Source: an uncultured Succinatimonas sp. (GTDB lineage Bacteria; Pseudomonadota; Gammaproteobacteria; Enterobacterales; Succinivibrionaceae). From it: DNA of 36,435 bases. Under the pieces are notes generated by a model. It had not been told where the DNA came from, ran no database searches, and saw only the letters and a program-made list of their open reading frames with translations. This document shows positions 1 through 6,409 of the stretch, one piece after another; the first letter of the stretch is position 1, and every line of letters starts with the position of its first letter. The stretch covers positions 1 through 36,435 of the forward strand of contig ONFP01000016.1 of assembly GCA_900317105.1 (NCBI GenBank). Reading direction: 5' to 3'. Made by a program: the position numbers and the translations under genes.

Positions 1-73
1 AAAAATCTAAGTTTTTTCTAAGAGTTAAATCTTATTCTTCAAACAAACATACAACCTATATAGGAGAATAAAA

Positions 74-568
74 ATGAAGTTCAAGACAGTATTAGTGTTA
101 GCAGCATTATCAGCAGCAGTTAATCTGGCAAATGCGGCAGATGACACATCTTTAGATGTAACATACAGTACCGGTGATACCTCTATTAGTGTAAGCAAGA
201 ATTCTTCCACCGGTTCATCAACACCGCTTCCACCTCATCATGCTCCAAAACATGATATAGACAAACATCATCCTGAATTTGCTCATGAGCCACCTCATGA
301 CGGTAAAGGGCCTCACCATCCAGAAGGAAAGGAACCTCATCATTTTGATGGCAAGGCTCCAGCCCATCCTGACGGAAAGGGACCTGATTTCCATGCAAAA
401 GATAGCAAGCATCAATCACCAGATATAAAGAATGACATTCATAGGAATGACATTCATAAAAATGATGTTGCTCACAACGGAAAGGCATCCCCACAAAAAC
501 AGATTGAAGGAAAGCACGAGGCTGCTAAAGCATCCAGCCAGTACAAGGATTTAAAAAGAAAAGGTTAA
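74..568 (+). CDS. Secreted His-rich repeat protein, possible metal-binding
   Basis: A 164-residue protein with a clear Sec signal peptide: Lys at 2 and 4, hydrophobic residues 5-19, and an ANA|AD cleavage site after residue 21. The mature part is low-complexity and contains 18 histidines, all between residues 55 and 148, and no cysteine. Residues about 74-106 form four copies of an eight-residue unit of the form H-[PF]-[DE]-G-K-x-P-x, and residues 119-134 repeat KNDIH, RNDIH, KNDVAH. It should be exported to the periplasm and unfolded. Histidine spacing suggests binding of Zn, Ni or Cu, but no enzyme domain is visible. An AGGAG ribosome site lies 8 bases before the ATG and a terminator follows, so it appears monocistronic. 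I do not recognise the family; existence as a gene is well supported, function is inference. Confidence 0.8.
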   Translation: MKFKTVLVLAALSAAVNLANAADDTSLDVTYSTGDTSISVSKNSSTGSSTPLPPHHAPKHDIDKHHPEFAHEPPHDGKGPHHPEGKEPHHFDGKAPAHPDGKGPDFHAKDSKHQSPDIKNDIHRNDIHKNDVAHNGKASPQKQIEGKHEAAKASSQYKDLKRKG

Positions 569-598
569 ATAAGATATTAATTTATGAAGCTATAGATT

Positions 599-627
599 CT
601 GCCTCAGATTTATGAGGCAGTTTTTTT
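599..627 (+). terminator. Intrinsic terminator of the His-rich gene
   Basis: CTGCCTCA (599-606) pairs with TGAGGCAG (613-620) around a six-base loop, followed by seven T (621-627). It lies 30 bases after the stop of the His-rich gene. The T-run touches the stop codon of the opposing pdxY gene, so the hairpin also sits just beyond pdxY. Confidence 0.85.
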
Positions 628-1441
628 ATAATAGATCCAGACAGCTTTCTACAGGAAGACCTTCCAGCTTGTCCTCTTTGTTTTTGAATCGCTCGACCAT
701 GCGTCCAACTGCATTCATTGCAACCTCAATACTTTGTTTTACGGGCTCGCCTTTTAAAATGTGGCCCATAAAAACGGAGCAGAATATATCACCGGTTCCG
801 GAGAAGGAAACAGGGATCTCCTCATAAGGCAGATTGAAATACTCTTCTGACTTTGGATCGAAACAGCAGACCTGCTTTCTGTTATCAACAAAGGCACTGG
901 TAACCACAATTGTGCCTGAAGTGAATTTTCTCAAGGCATCAATCAGATCACGCATCTGTGCTGAAGAAACAGAACCACTCTGATAAGGTATTCCTGCAAG
1001 AAAACAGGCTTCTGTATAGTTAGGAACTATATAGTCAGCCACACCGATAAGTTCACGCATATAGCTGATAATACTCTCGGAGATACCGTGATAAAGCTCA
1101 CCGTTATCAGCCATCACAGGATCTGAGAAAACGGTGATGCCCTTGGCTTTGAGGAACTTGCAGTATTCATTGACAATCTCAAGCTGCTCATGAGAGATAA
1201 CAATACCGGTACCTACGGCATCAAATCTGAAATCATGCTTCTGCCATACAGAGATAGACTTTCGCATATACTCTGTTGTATCTAAAAGAGCATAATCCCC
1301 ATAGGCAAAGTTATTTGAAACCAGAGCCGTAGGGAGATTAAAAAGGCTGTATCCCATATGTGAAAGAATAGGGATCATGGCTGTCATGGCAACCTTTGTC
1401 TGCCCTGCCATATCAGTAATCAGTAAAACTCTTTTCGGCAT
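626..1441 (-). CDS. pdxY: Pyridoxal/pyridoxamine kinase, ribokinase superfamily
   Basis: Phosphorylates pyridoxal, pyridoxamine or pyridoxine with ATP in the vitamin B6 salvage pathway, in the cytosol. The protein of 271 residues has ribokinase-superfamily marks: SDPVMADNG in the middle, a PNYTEA segment, and the catalytic GTGD motif (FSGTGDIF) near residue 215 that holds the base aspartate. The N terminus (LLITDMAGQTKVAMTAMIPIL) resembles the pyridoxamine kinases of Firmicutes more than Escherichia coli PdxY, where the segment reads differently. The frame stays open upstream to a GTG at 1504, but the ATG at 1441 starts the conserved domain and is preferred. Its ribosome site is weak (AGAG). 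A terminator-like hairpin ends only about 12 bases before this start. Kinase family is sure; the exact vitamer is not. Confidence 0.85.
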   Translation of the reverse strand: MPKRVLLITDMAGQTKVAMTAMIPILSHMGYSLFNLPTALVSNNFAYGDYALLDTTEYMRKSISVWQKHDFRFDAVGTGIVISHEQLEIVNEYCKFLKAKGITVFSDPVMADNGELYHGISESIISYMRELIGVADYIVPNYTEACFLAGIPYQSGSVSSAQMRDLIDALRKFTSGTIVVTSAFVDNRKQVCCFDPKSEEYFNLPYEEIPVSFSGTGDIFCSVFMGHILKGEPVKQSIEVAMNAVGRMVERFKNKEDKLEGLPVESCLDLL

Positions 1442-1453
1442 AGAAATGACTCT

Positions 1454-1480
1454 AAAAAAAATCCTCAAATATATTTGAGG
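1454..1480 (-). terminator. Terminator-like hairpin directly before pdxY (possible attenuator)
   Basis: An 18-base perfect palindrome, CCTCAAAT...ATTTGAGG (1463-1480), is followed on the minus strand by A and eight T (1454-1461). It has the form of an intrinsic terminator for the upstream gene at 1545-2387. The pdxY ATG (1441) is only 12 bases beyond the T-run, leaving no room for a separate promoter in between. Confidence 0.65.
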
Positions 1481-1497
1481 ACTTATTCTACTACAAA

Positions 1498-1533
1498 GCA
1501 TCACATCAAACTATTTTCGGTCCAATGTGATGC
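1498..1533 (-). other. Inverted repeat between the FAH-like gene and pdxY
   Basis: GCATCACAT (1498-1506) and ATGTGATGC (1525-1533) form perfect 9-base arms around an 18-base loop, just downstream of the stop codon at 1545. With the terminator-like hairpin at 1454-1480 it gives a two-hairpin leader in front of pdxY. It could be an RNA structure or a protein-binding site; the spacing does not fit a CRP site. Confidence 0.5.
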
Positions 1534-1544
1534 ATATCGAAATT

Positions 1545-2387
1545 TTAAACCACAACGGTCTGAGTTAGAACACTAACCTCAGGATCATCTAAAGTTCCGT
1601 TCTCTACTGCCTTTACGATGTCAGCCTGAGAATACTTGTCTTCAGGATAAACAACCACAACGGCCTTATCCTGATTCTGAAGGAAGTTGTGTTCGCCATA
1701 GTCTGTATAGCGTGTAGCACCTACTGACACCATGATCTGAGATGGAAACCCGGCCTCTGCAAGATAGCTGTTAATCATTTCTGCAGGTCCTTCGTTCTGC
1801 TGGTTGTTCAGTTTATCAATAAGCCACTCAATCAGCTTACCGTAAATGTAGCTGTAGTCACGAACCGCACTATCTTCACCGTAAGGATGAACTACACCGT
1901 CACGAACTAAGAATGAAGCGATTCTGTAACGGTTTAATATGCCCTTGTCATCAAAACGGTCGATTGCAATAGCATTGTCAGAAAAGCCCTTGGATGAAGC
2001 TCCCCAGTTCTTTTTCTGAGAAATCTTCTTTGCACCTTCCTTACGGATTGAGCAGTCATTTGAGGCGCCAAAGAAGACAGGAATCAGAGAAATAACCTTG
2101 CCTTCAGACCATTCAACATTACAGATAATTGCACACTCAGGTTCAATCTGAAGCTTCTGTTCACCCTGAGGGAAAATAATCTTGGATGAATCAAATGGAA
2201 ATACGCCTAAAAACTCAGGGGTAACTTTTGATGCATGAGGAATAAATGTTGGGAAAACAGCTTTTGGAGCCTTAGCTTCTGCAGTTTTAACATTGGTAAA
2301 ATCAACAGCCTCACCAGCCTGTTCTAAATGTCCGGTAAAATTACCCGCTACACCGAAGGTAGCCATCATTTTCAAGTTAATAGCCAT
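1545..2387 (-). CDS. Uncharacterised conserved protein, FAH-family-like (possibly DUF5718)
   Basis: A 280-residue cytosolic protein with no signal peptide or membrane segment. The start is well fixed by AAGGAG 8 bases before the ATG. The opening, with GVAGNFTGHLEQAGEA at residues 12-27, matches my memory of proteins called DUF5718. Several features resemble fumarylacetoacetate hydrolase (FAH) family enzymes: an E-x-E pair (82, 84) followed by a hydrophobic strand, then N-D-x-S-x-R (110-115), a Trp (128) and a Lys (133), the order seen in the FAH metal and substrate site. If that is right, it would be a metal-dependent hydrolase or decarboxylase of unknown substrate. The FAH link is my inference from motif order and needs a profile search. 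It is followed by an inverted repeat and a terminator-like hairpin, then pdxY on the same strand. Confidence 0.75.
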   Translation of the reverse strand: MAINLKMMATFGVAGNFTGHLEQAGEAVDFTNVKTAEAKAPKAVFPTFIPHASKVTPEFLGVFPFDSSKIIFPQGEQKLQIEPECAIICNVEWSEGKVISLIPVFFGASNDCSIRKEGAKKISQKKNWGASSKGFSDNAIAIDRFDDKGILNRYRIASFLVRDGVVHPYGEDSAVRDYSYIYGKLIEWLIDKLNNQQNEGPAEMINSYLAEAGFPSQIMVSVGATRYTDYGEHNFLQNQDKAVVVVYPEDKYSQADIVKAVENGTLDDPEVSVLTQTVVV

Positions 2388-2441
2388 ATAAAACTCCTTA
2401 ATCAGCTAGAGGTATTTTAGCAATTTTTTACCAGAATTACA

Positions 2442-2470
2442 TTGCTATCAGACTATCGCATACTTAAAAT
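2442..2470 (+). promoter_or_regulatory. Candidate sigma-70 promoter for the broken endA
   Basis: TTGCTA (2442-2447), a 17-base spacer and TAAAAT (2465-2470) lie in the divergent gap between the FAH-like gene and the endonuclease pseudogene. The -35 box also forms one arm of a 7-base inverted repeat with TAGCAAT at about 2418. Confidence 0.4.
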
Positions 2471-2539
2471 ATAGCCGACCAAAACAAAGTTTTTCACTTA
2501 CGAGAACCTTAACAGGACATAAAGTCTACACAACATCGC

Positions 2540-3203
2540 ATGAAAAAAATACTGGCTCTATCCTTTATAACGCTTCTTTGCAGCCTAACCTCTGTCCATG
2601 CGGATCAGCAGCACAAATCCTTCCGCGAAGCCAAGCTGCGGATATCACTCCGACAGATACGCTAAAAACGCCAAAAGAATTGAGGCGGAACATATCATGC
2701 CGGCATGGGAATTTGGTCATAAGAGACGCTGCTGGATCAGTGGACATAGAAAGAACTGTGAACACAATGATGCAGAATTTCAGGCAATGCATGCAGATCT
2801 GCACAATCTCTACCCTGCTATAGGAGAGGTAAACAGCGATCGTAACAACTACAGTTATACAGACAGGCTTTCTGACGATAACTATCATAAAGACTTTATC
2901 TCAGGTAAAAAGGTTAATAACCACTCCAGACACAAAATCAGAGGCTACGGTCAATGTGAAATGGTAATTGACCGAAACAAAGAGGAGGCAATGCCTCCCG
3001 TAAGAGCCAGAGGCATAATTGCCAGAGCCTACCTTTATATGAGTTCACGTTATAATATAGAACTGAGCAAAGAAAAGGAGCAACTTTTCAAAAAATGGAA
3101 TAAAATGTACGCTCCCGATAAAAATGAGTGTTTAAGAAACAGCAGGATCAGACAAATCCAGGGCCATGACAATCCGTTTGTCAGCAGGGGTTGCCGCTTC
3201 TAA
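2540..3203 (+). pseudogene. endA: Endonuclease I (EndA/Dns), broken by an internal deletion and frameshift
   Basis: Endonuclease I is a periplasmic, Mg-dependent, sequence-independent DNase. Reading from the ATG at 2540 gives a good signal peptide (MKKILALSFITLL..., ending VHA|D) followed by SFREAK, the usual start of the mature enzyme, and then a premature TAA at 2663-2665. From about 2634 a different frame carries the rest: SCGY, EHIMPAWEFGHKRRCW with the catalytic histidine region, DLHNLYPAIGEVNSDR, GQCEM, PPVRARGIIARAYLYM, WNKMYAPD, and the C-terminal GHDNPFVSRGC. In E. coli EndA about 32 residues, including the YCGC segment, separate SFSQAK from SCGY. Here they are gone and the ends are joined out of frame near 2635. 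The simplest reading is a deletion of roughly 95 bases. The downstream frame has an ATG at 2598 but would lack a signal peptide. Confidence 0.8.
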
Positions 3204-3283
3204 AAGAGAAAGATCTCCCTACCCCAAAACCATTTGAATACAAATTTCAGCTTAATTTAAAAAGTTAAAAGCCGAGTTTATAT

Positions 3284-4012
3284 ATGAGAACAGTAAGAAT
3301 TTGCCAGTATAACGCTAACCTTGCGGAAAACGTTGAGCTAGAGCTGGATGAAGATGGCTTCGGTCACCTTGTCAGAGTTTTACGCTTCAAAGAGAGTGAT
3401 CCCTTTGTGGTTTTTGACGGTAAAGGACACGAGTACGAGGCTGTAATCTGTTCAGCATCAAAATCAAAGGCTACCTATAAATGTGTAAAGGAGATTCAAA
3501 GAAATGTTGAATCCCCTCTTTATATTGAGCTTGGCCAGGTTATAAGTCGCGGCGACAAGATGGAATTCACCATTCAGAAGGCCTGTGAGCTTGGAATCAG
3601 CGAGATAACACCTCTTTATTCAGCAAGATGCGGTGTTAAACTTGATGAAAAACGCCAGTCTAAAAAGGTTGAGCAGTGGCAGAAGATTGCAATATCCGCA
3701 TGTGAACAGTCAGGCAGAAATGTAGTACCTCGTGTCAATGACATCACCAATATTGATGACTGGTATGCACAGAATCCAGAGGCGCTTTCATTAACACTTG
3801 ACCCAAGAGCTGAAAAGAAACTTACTGAGCTTGAAATCAGACAGCACTTGAGACTTTTAATCGGACCTGAAGGCGGTCTGGATGCCGATGAAATTGCAAA
3901 AGCAACAGAAAACAGTTTTGTCGGCGTAACCTTAGGACCAAGAATTTTAAGAACCGAGACTGCTGCACTGGCTGCATTATGTATTCTCGGAAGCAAATAC
4001 GGAGACCTTTAA
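3284..4012 (+). CDS. rsmE: 16S rRNA m3U1498 methyltransferase
   Basis: Methylates N3 of U1498 in 16S rRNA using S-adenosylmethionine, acting on the assembled 30S subunit. At 242 residues it is the normal length and aligns with E. coli RsmE throughout. Visible features are the N-terminal PUA-like domain with the HLVRVLR segment (28-34), the KMEFTIQKACELG stretch (92-104), RCGVKL (115-120), QWQKIAISACEQSGRN (131-146), and the SPOUT knot motifs GPEGG (194-198) and LGPRILRTETA (217-227) that bind the cofactor. The ribosome site is weak. Its stop codon overlaps the start of queF in the sequence TAATG, so the two genes are very likely translated in a coupled way. Identity is secure. Confidence 0.96.
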   Translation: MRTVRICQYNANLAENVELELDEDGFGHLVRVLRFKESDPFVVFDGKGHEYEAVICSASKSKATYKCVKEIQRNVESPLYIELGQVISRGDKMEFTIQKACELGISEITPLYSARCGVKLDEKRQSKKVEQWQKIAISACEQSGRNVVPRVNDITNIDDWYAQNPEALSLTLDPRAEKKLTELEIRQHLRLLIGPEGGLDADEIAKATENSFVGVTLGPRILRTETAALAALCILGSKYGDL

Positions 4013-4839
4013 TGGAGAACTCACCATTAGTCCTTGGAAAGAATACCACCTACGATAACGAATATGCTCCATCAAGACTCCACAGAATTGAAAGAGCATT
4101 AGGCCGTTCCGCCATAAAACATCTTAAGAGTTTCAACGGTATGGATATCTGGCGTCTGTATGAGATGACTTATCTTAATTTAAATGGTCTGCCAGAGGTC
4201 TGCATGGGTATTATGAAGGTACCCGCATCAAGCCGATATATCGTAGAATCAAAGTCTCTAAAGCTTTATGAGCTGTCATTCACCATGACAAAATTTAAGT
4301 CTCTAAAAGACGTGGAGACCGTTTTTGCAAGAGATCTGTCAAGGCTTCTTGAATGTGAGGTCGAAGTTAAGCTGTTTGAGGTTAAGAACAAGGAATTTGC
4401 CTTTGAGACTCCAAAGGGAATCTGTCTTGAAGAGCAGGATTTTGCCAAGACCATTAGCTTTAAAAGCTACGAGTATTCACCAAAGGTACTAAGTCATGCC
4501 GAAGGTAAAAAAACAGTATCAAAGATCTATTATACCAATCTCTTCAGATCACTGTGCCCTGTCACATCTCAGCCGGATCACGCTACTGTAGTGATTGAAT
4601 ATAAGGGGTTTGCACCTAACGAAGAGTCTCTTCTGAATTATCTGGTTTCACTTAGAAATCACCAGGGATTCCATGAGCAGTGTGTTGAGCTTATCTACTC
4701 TGATATCATGCATGCATTAGAGCCATCAGAGCTCACCGTTTCAGCATTCTTCACCAGAAGAGGCGGTATTGATATCAATCCTGTCAGAACCAATCTAAAA
4801 GATCAGAAATTCCCTTCTGTAAGGTTTATTAGACAATAA
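4012..4839 (+). CDS. queF: NADPH-dependent 7-cyano-7-deazaguanine reductase, type II
   Basis: Reduces preQ0 to preQ1 with two NADPH in queuosine biosynthesis. The 275-residue length is that of the long, two-domain (unimodular) QueF of gammaproteobacteria. Key residues are visible: the nucleophilic Cys182 in LFRSLCPVTSQPD, the general acid Asp189, the QueF motif ESKSLKLY (79-86), and FHEQCVE (220-226). The C-terminal TRRGGIDINPVRTN segment is also typical. The ATG at 4012 shares its A with the rsmE stop codon; an in-frame ATG at 3979 lies inside rsmE and adds 11 residues with no family counterpart, so it was not used. No preQ1 riboswitch is evident. Identity is secure. Confidence 0.96.
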   Translation: MENSPLVLGKNTTYDNEYAPSRLHRIERALGRSAIKHLKSFNGMDIWRLYEMTYLNLNGLPEVCMGIMKVPASSRYIVESKSLKLYELSFTMTKFKSLKDVETVFARDLSRLLECEVEVKLFEVKNKEFAFETPKGICLEEQDFAKTISFKSYEYSPKVLSHAEGKKTVSKIYYTNLFRSLCPVTSQPDHATVVIEYKGFAPNEESLLNYLVSLRNHQGFHEQCVELIYSDIMHALEPSELTVSAFFTRRGGIDINPVRTNLKDQKFPSVRFIRQ

Positions 4840-4890
4840 CCACTTATAAATACAGTATTTTTTTCAAAAAGCTGTACACGTCAAATCATG

Positions 4891-4912
4891 GCCCGCACCT
4901 GCGGGCTATAAT
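4891..4912 (+). promoter_or_regulatory. GC-rich hairpin abutting a TATAAT box before ppnN
   Basis: GCCCGC (4891-4896) and GCGGGC (4901-4906) form a perfect 6-base inverted repeat with a 4-base loop, directly followed by TATAAT (4907-4912). The ppnN start is 33 bases further on. No good -35 box is present at the right distance. The repeat would lie between -35 and -10, a usual repressor position, or it could be the queF terminator without a T-run. Confidence 0.4.
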
Positions 4913-4944
4913 CTAACGGTAATAATTATAAATAAGGAGCCCAT

Positions 4945-6321
4945 ATGAGTATTGTTGATGTATGGCCATCAGGTTCCATGGCTTTGTTAACCCAAAGCGA
5001 AGCCGATGCTTTGTCTCTGTCGAGCAAGGGAGAGCTTTATGAGCTCTATCGTAACTGCTCTTTAGCTGTTTTAAACAGCGGAAACATTACAGACAATTCA
5101 AAGGAATTACTGGATAATTTCAGTGATTTTGAAATCAGCATTATCAGAAACGAACGAGGTTTGAAGCTTGAGCTTATCAACCCTCCAAAGAGTGCTGTTG
5201 TTGAAGGTGTGGTGATAAAAAAACTAAGAAATCATCTTTATTCAGTTCTGAGAGATATCGTTCAGTTACAGTCCTTAGGAAAGGATGGAGAGAATTTTCT
5301 GCGTAAACAGTACGATTCTGAAAGCGCCTATATTACCAACCTTATCTTTATAATCCTGCGAAACGCAGGCGTACTCAAGGCCGGTGTAAAACCAAACATC
5401 GCTGTCTGCTGGGGAGGTCACTCTATTTCTCAGTCGGAATACGAGTATGCTTACAATGTAGGCTTAGAGTTAGGTTTAAGAAAAATCGATATCTGTACAG
5501 GATGCGGTCCAGGCGTAATGGAAGCACCAATGAAGGGTTCATTCCAGGGATTCTCAGAGCAGTGTGAGCAGGATAAATGCCGCATGATTGGACTTACCGA
5601 ACCATCCATCATTGCAGCAGAACCACCTAATGCAATGGTTAGTGAGCTGGTCATTCTTCCAGATATCGAAAAACGTCTTGAGTCCTTCGTAAGACTGGGA
5701 CATACAATGATCATATTCCCTGGCGGACCTGGTACTGCAGAAGAGCTTCTGTATATTCTTGCCATAAAAATGAGCAATGAGAACAAACATAACTTTCTGC
5801 CGCTGATCCTCACCGGAAACAAGGATTCAGAGGAATACTTCAACGCCTTAACCGAATTCCTGGTTCTATGCTTTGGCCCAGAGGTAACCAGATATTACGA
5901 TCTGATTATTGATGATCCTGTTGCAGTAGCCACCAAGGTTAAACAGAATAATGAATCTGTTCTTGATCACAGAACTATTACTCATGATTCCTACTGTTTC
6001 AACTGGACTTTAAAGATCCCTTATGAACTGCAGGTCTCACAGCCTGTTTCTCATGAGTTCATGGCAAGTCTGAATCTCAAGCGAGATCAGGAGCCTTGGA
6101 AGCTTGCCTGCAATCTGAGATCAGCCTTCTCCGGTATTGTGGCAGGTAACGTCAAGGAATACGGTATTAAGCTTGTCGCCCAGAAGGGACCTTTCAAACT
6201 TCACGGTGACAAGGATATCATCAGATCAATGGATAAGCTTCTGCGCAGCTATATCAAACAGGGACGTGTTCTTCTGTCAAAGAAGGAATACAAACCTTGC
6301 TACGAACTGTGCAAAGACTAG
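4945..6321 (+). CDS. ppnN: Pyrimidine/purine nucleotide 5'-monophosphate nucleosidase
   Basis: Cleaves nucleoside 5'-monophosphates to free base and ribose 5-phosphate, a purine and pyrimidine salvage step; the E. coli enzyme (formerly YgdH) is activated by (p)ppGpp. The 458-residue length matches E. coli PpnN. The central LOG/lysine-decarboxylase-like Rossmann domain is clear: CWGGHS (155-160), the GPGVMEAPMKG segment (188-198) and the signature PGGPGTAEE (259-267) that forms the catalytic and phosphate site. The N-terminal (1-140) and C-terminal (about 350-458) extensions found in the long LOG proteins are both present. A strong AAGGAG site lies 8 bases before the ATG. It stands alone between a candidate promoter and a bidirectional terminator. 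Confidence 0.94.
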   Translation: MSIVDVWPSGSMALLTQSEADALSLSSKGELYELYRNCSLAVLNSGNITDNSKELLDNFSDFEISIIRNERGLKLELINPPKSAVVEGVVIKKLRNHLYSVLRDIVQLQSLGKDGENFLRKQYDSESAYITNLIFIILRNAGVLKAGVKPNIAVCWGGHSISQSEYEYAYNVGLELGLRKIDICTGCGPGVMEAPMKGSFQGFSEQCEQDKCRMIGLTEPSIIAAEPPNAMVSELVILPDIEKRLESFVRLGHTMIIFPGGPGTAEELLYILAIKMSNENKHNFLPLILTGNKDSEEYFNALTEFLVLCFGPEVTRYYDLIIDDPVAVATKVKQNNESVLDHRTITHDSYCFNWTLKIPYELQVSQPVSHEFMASLNLKRDQEPWKLACNLRSAFSGIVAGNVKEYGIKLVAQKGPFKLHGDKDIIRSMDKLLRSYIKQGRVLLSKKEYKPCYELCKD

Positions 6322-6331
6322 CCTGAAATAC

Positions 6332-6383
6332 AAAAAACAGAGAAATCCGTGCCTGCTTTGCAGCATGGATTCTCTGTTTGTCT
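6332..6383. terminator. Bidirectional terminator between ppnN and the AhpF-like gene
   Basis: AAACAGAGA (6335-6343) pairs with TCTCTGTTT (6371-6379), with an inner ATCC/GGAT pairing and a further TGC/GCA. It is flanked by A residues at 6332-6337 (T-run on the minus strand) and by a T-rich stretch after 6377 on the plus strand. It fits two convergent genes. Confidence 0.8.
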
Positions 6384-6409
6384 TTTCTATGTTCAAGGAT
6401 CAGATTGTC

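Noticed and set aside
186-494. 102-codon minus-strand frame opposite the His-rich gene
   Set aside because: The His codons give a Met/Val-rich mirror; the plus strand has signal peptide, ribosome site and terminator.
1498-1533. CRP-type binding site
   Set aside because: TCACAT...ATGTGA arms are separated by 18 bases and inverted relative to the TGTGA-N6-TCACA consensus.
2598-3203. 201-residue frame as an intact endonuclease
   Set aside because: It lacks the signal peptide and its first ~12 residues are out-of-frame reading of the real N terminus; the evidence favours a broken gene.
3979-4011. Longer start of queF
   Set aside because: It would lie inside rsmE and add 11 residues without counterpart in QueF.
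4840-4944. preQ1 riboswitch linked to queF
   Set aside because: The region follows queF instead of preceding it and lacks the preQ1 pseudoknot pattern.
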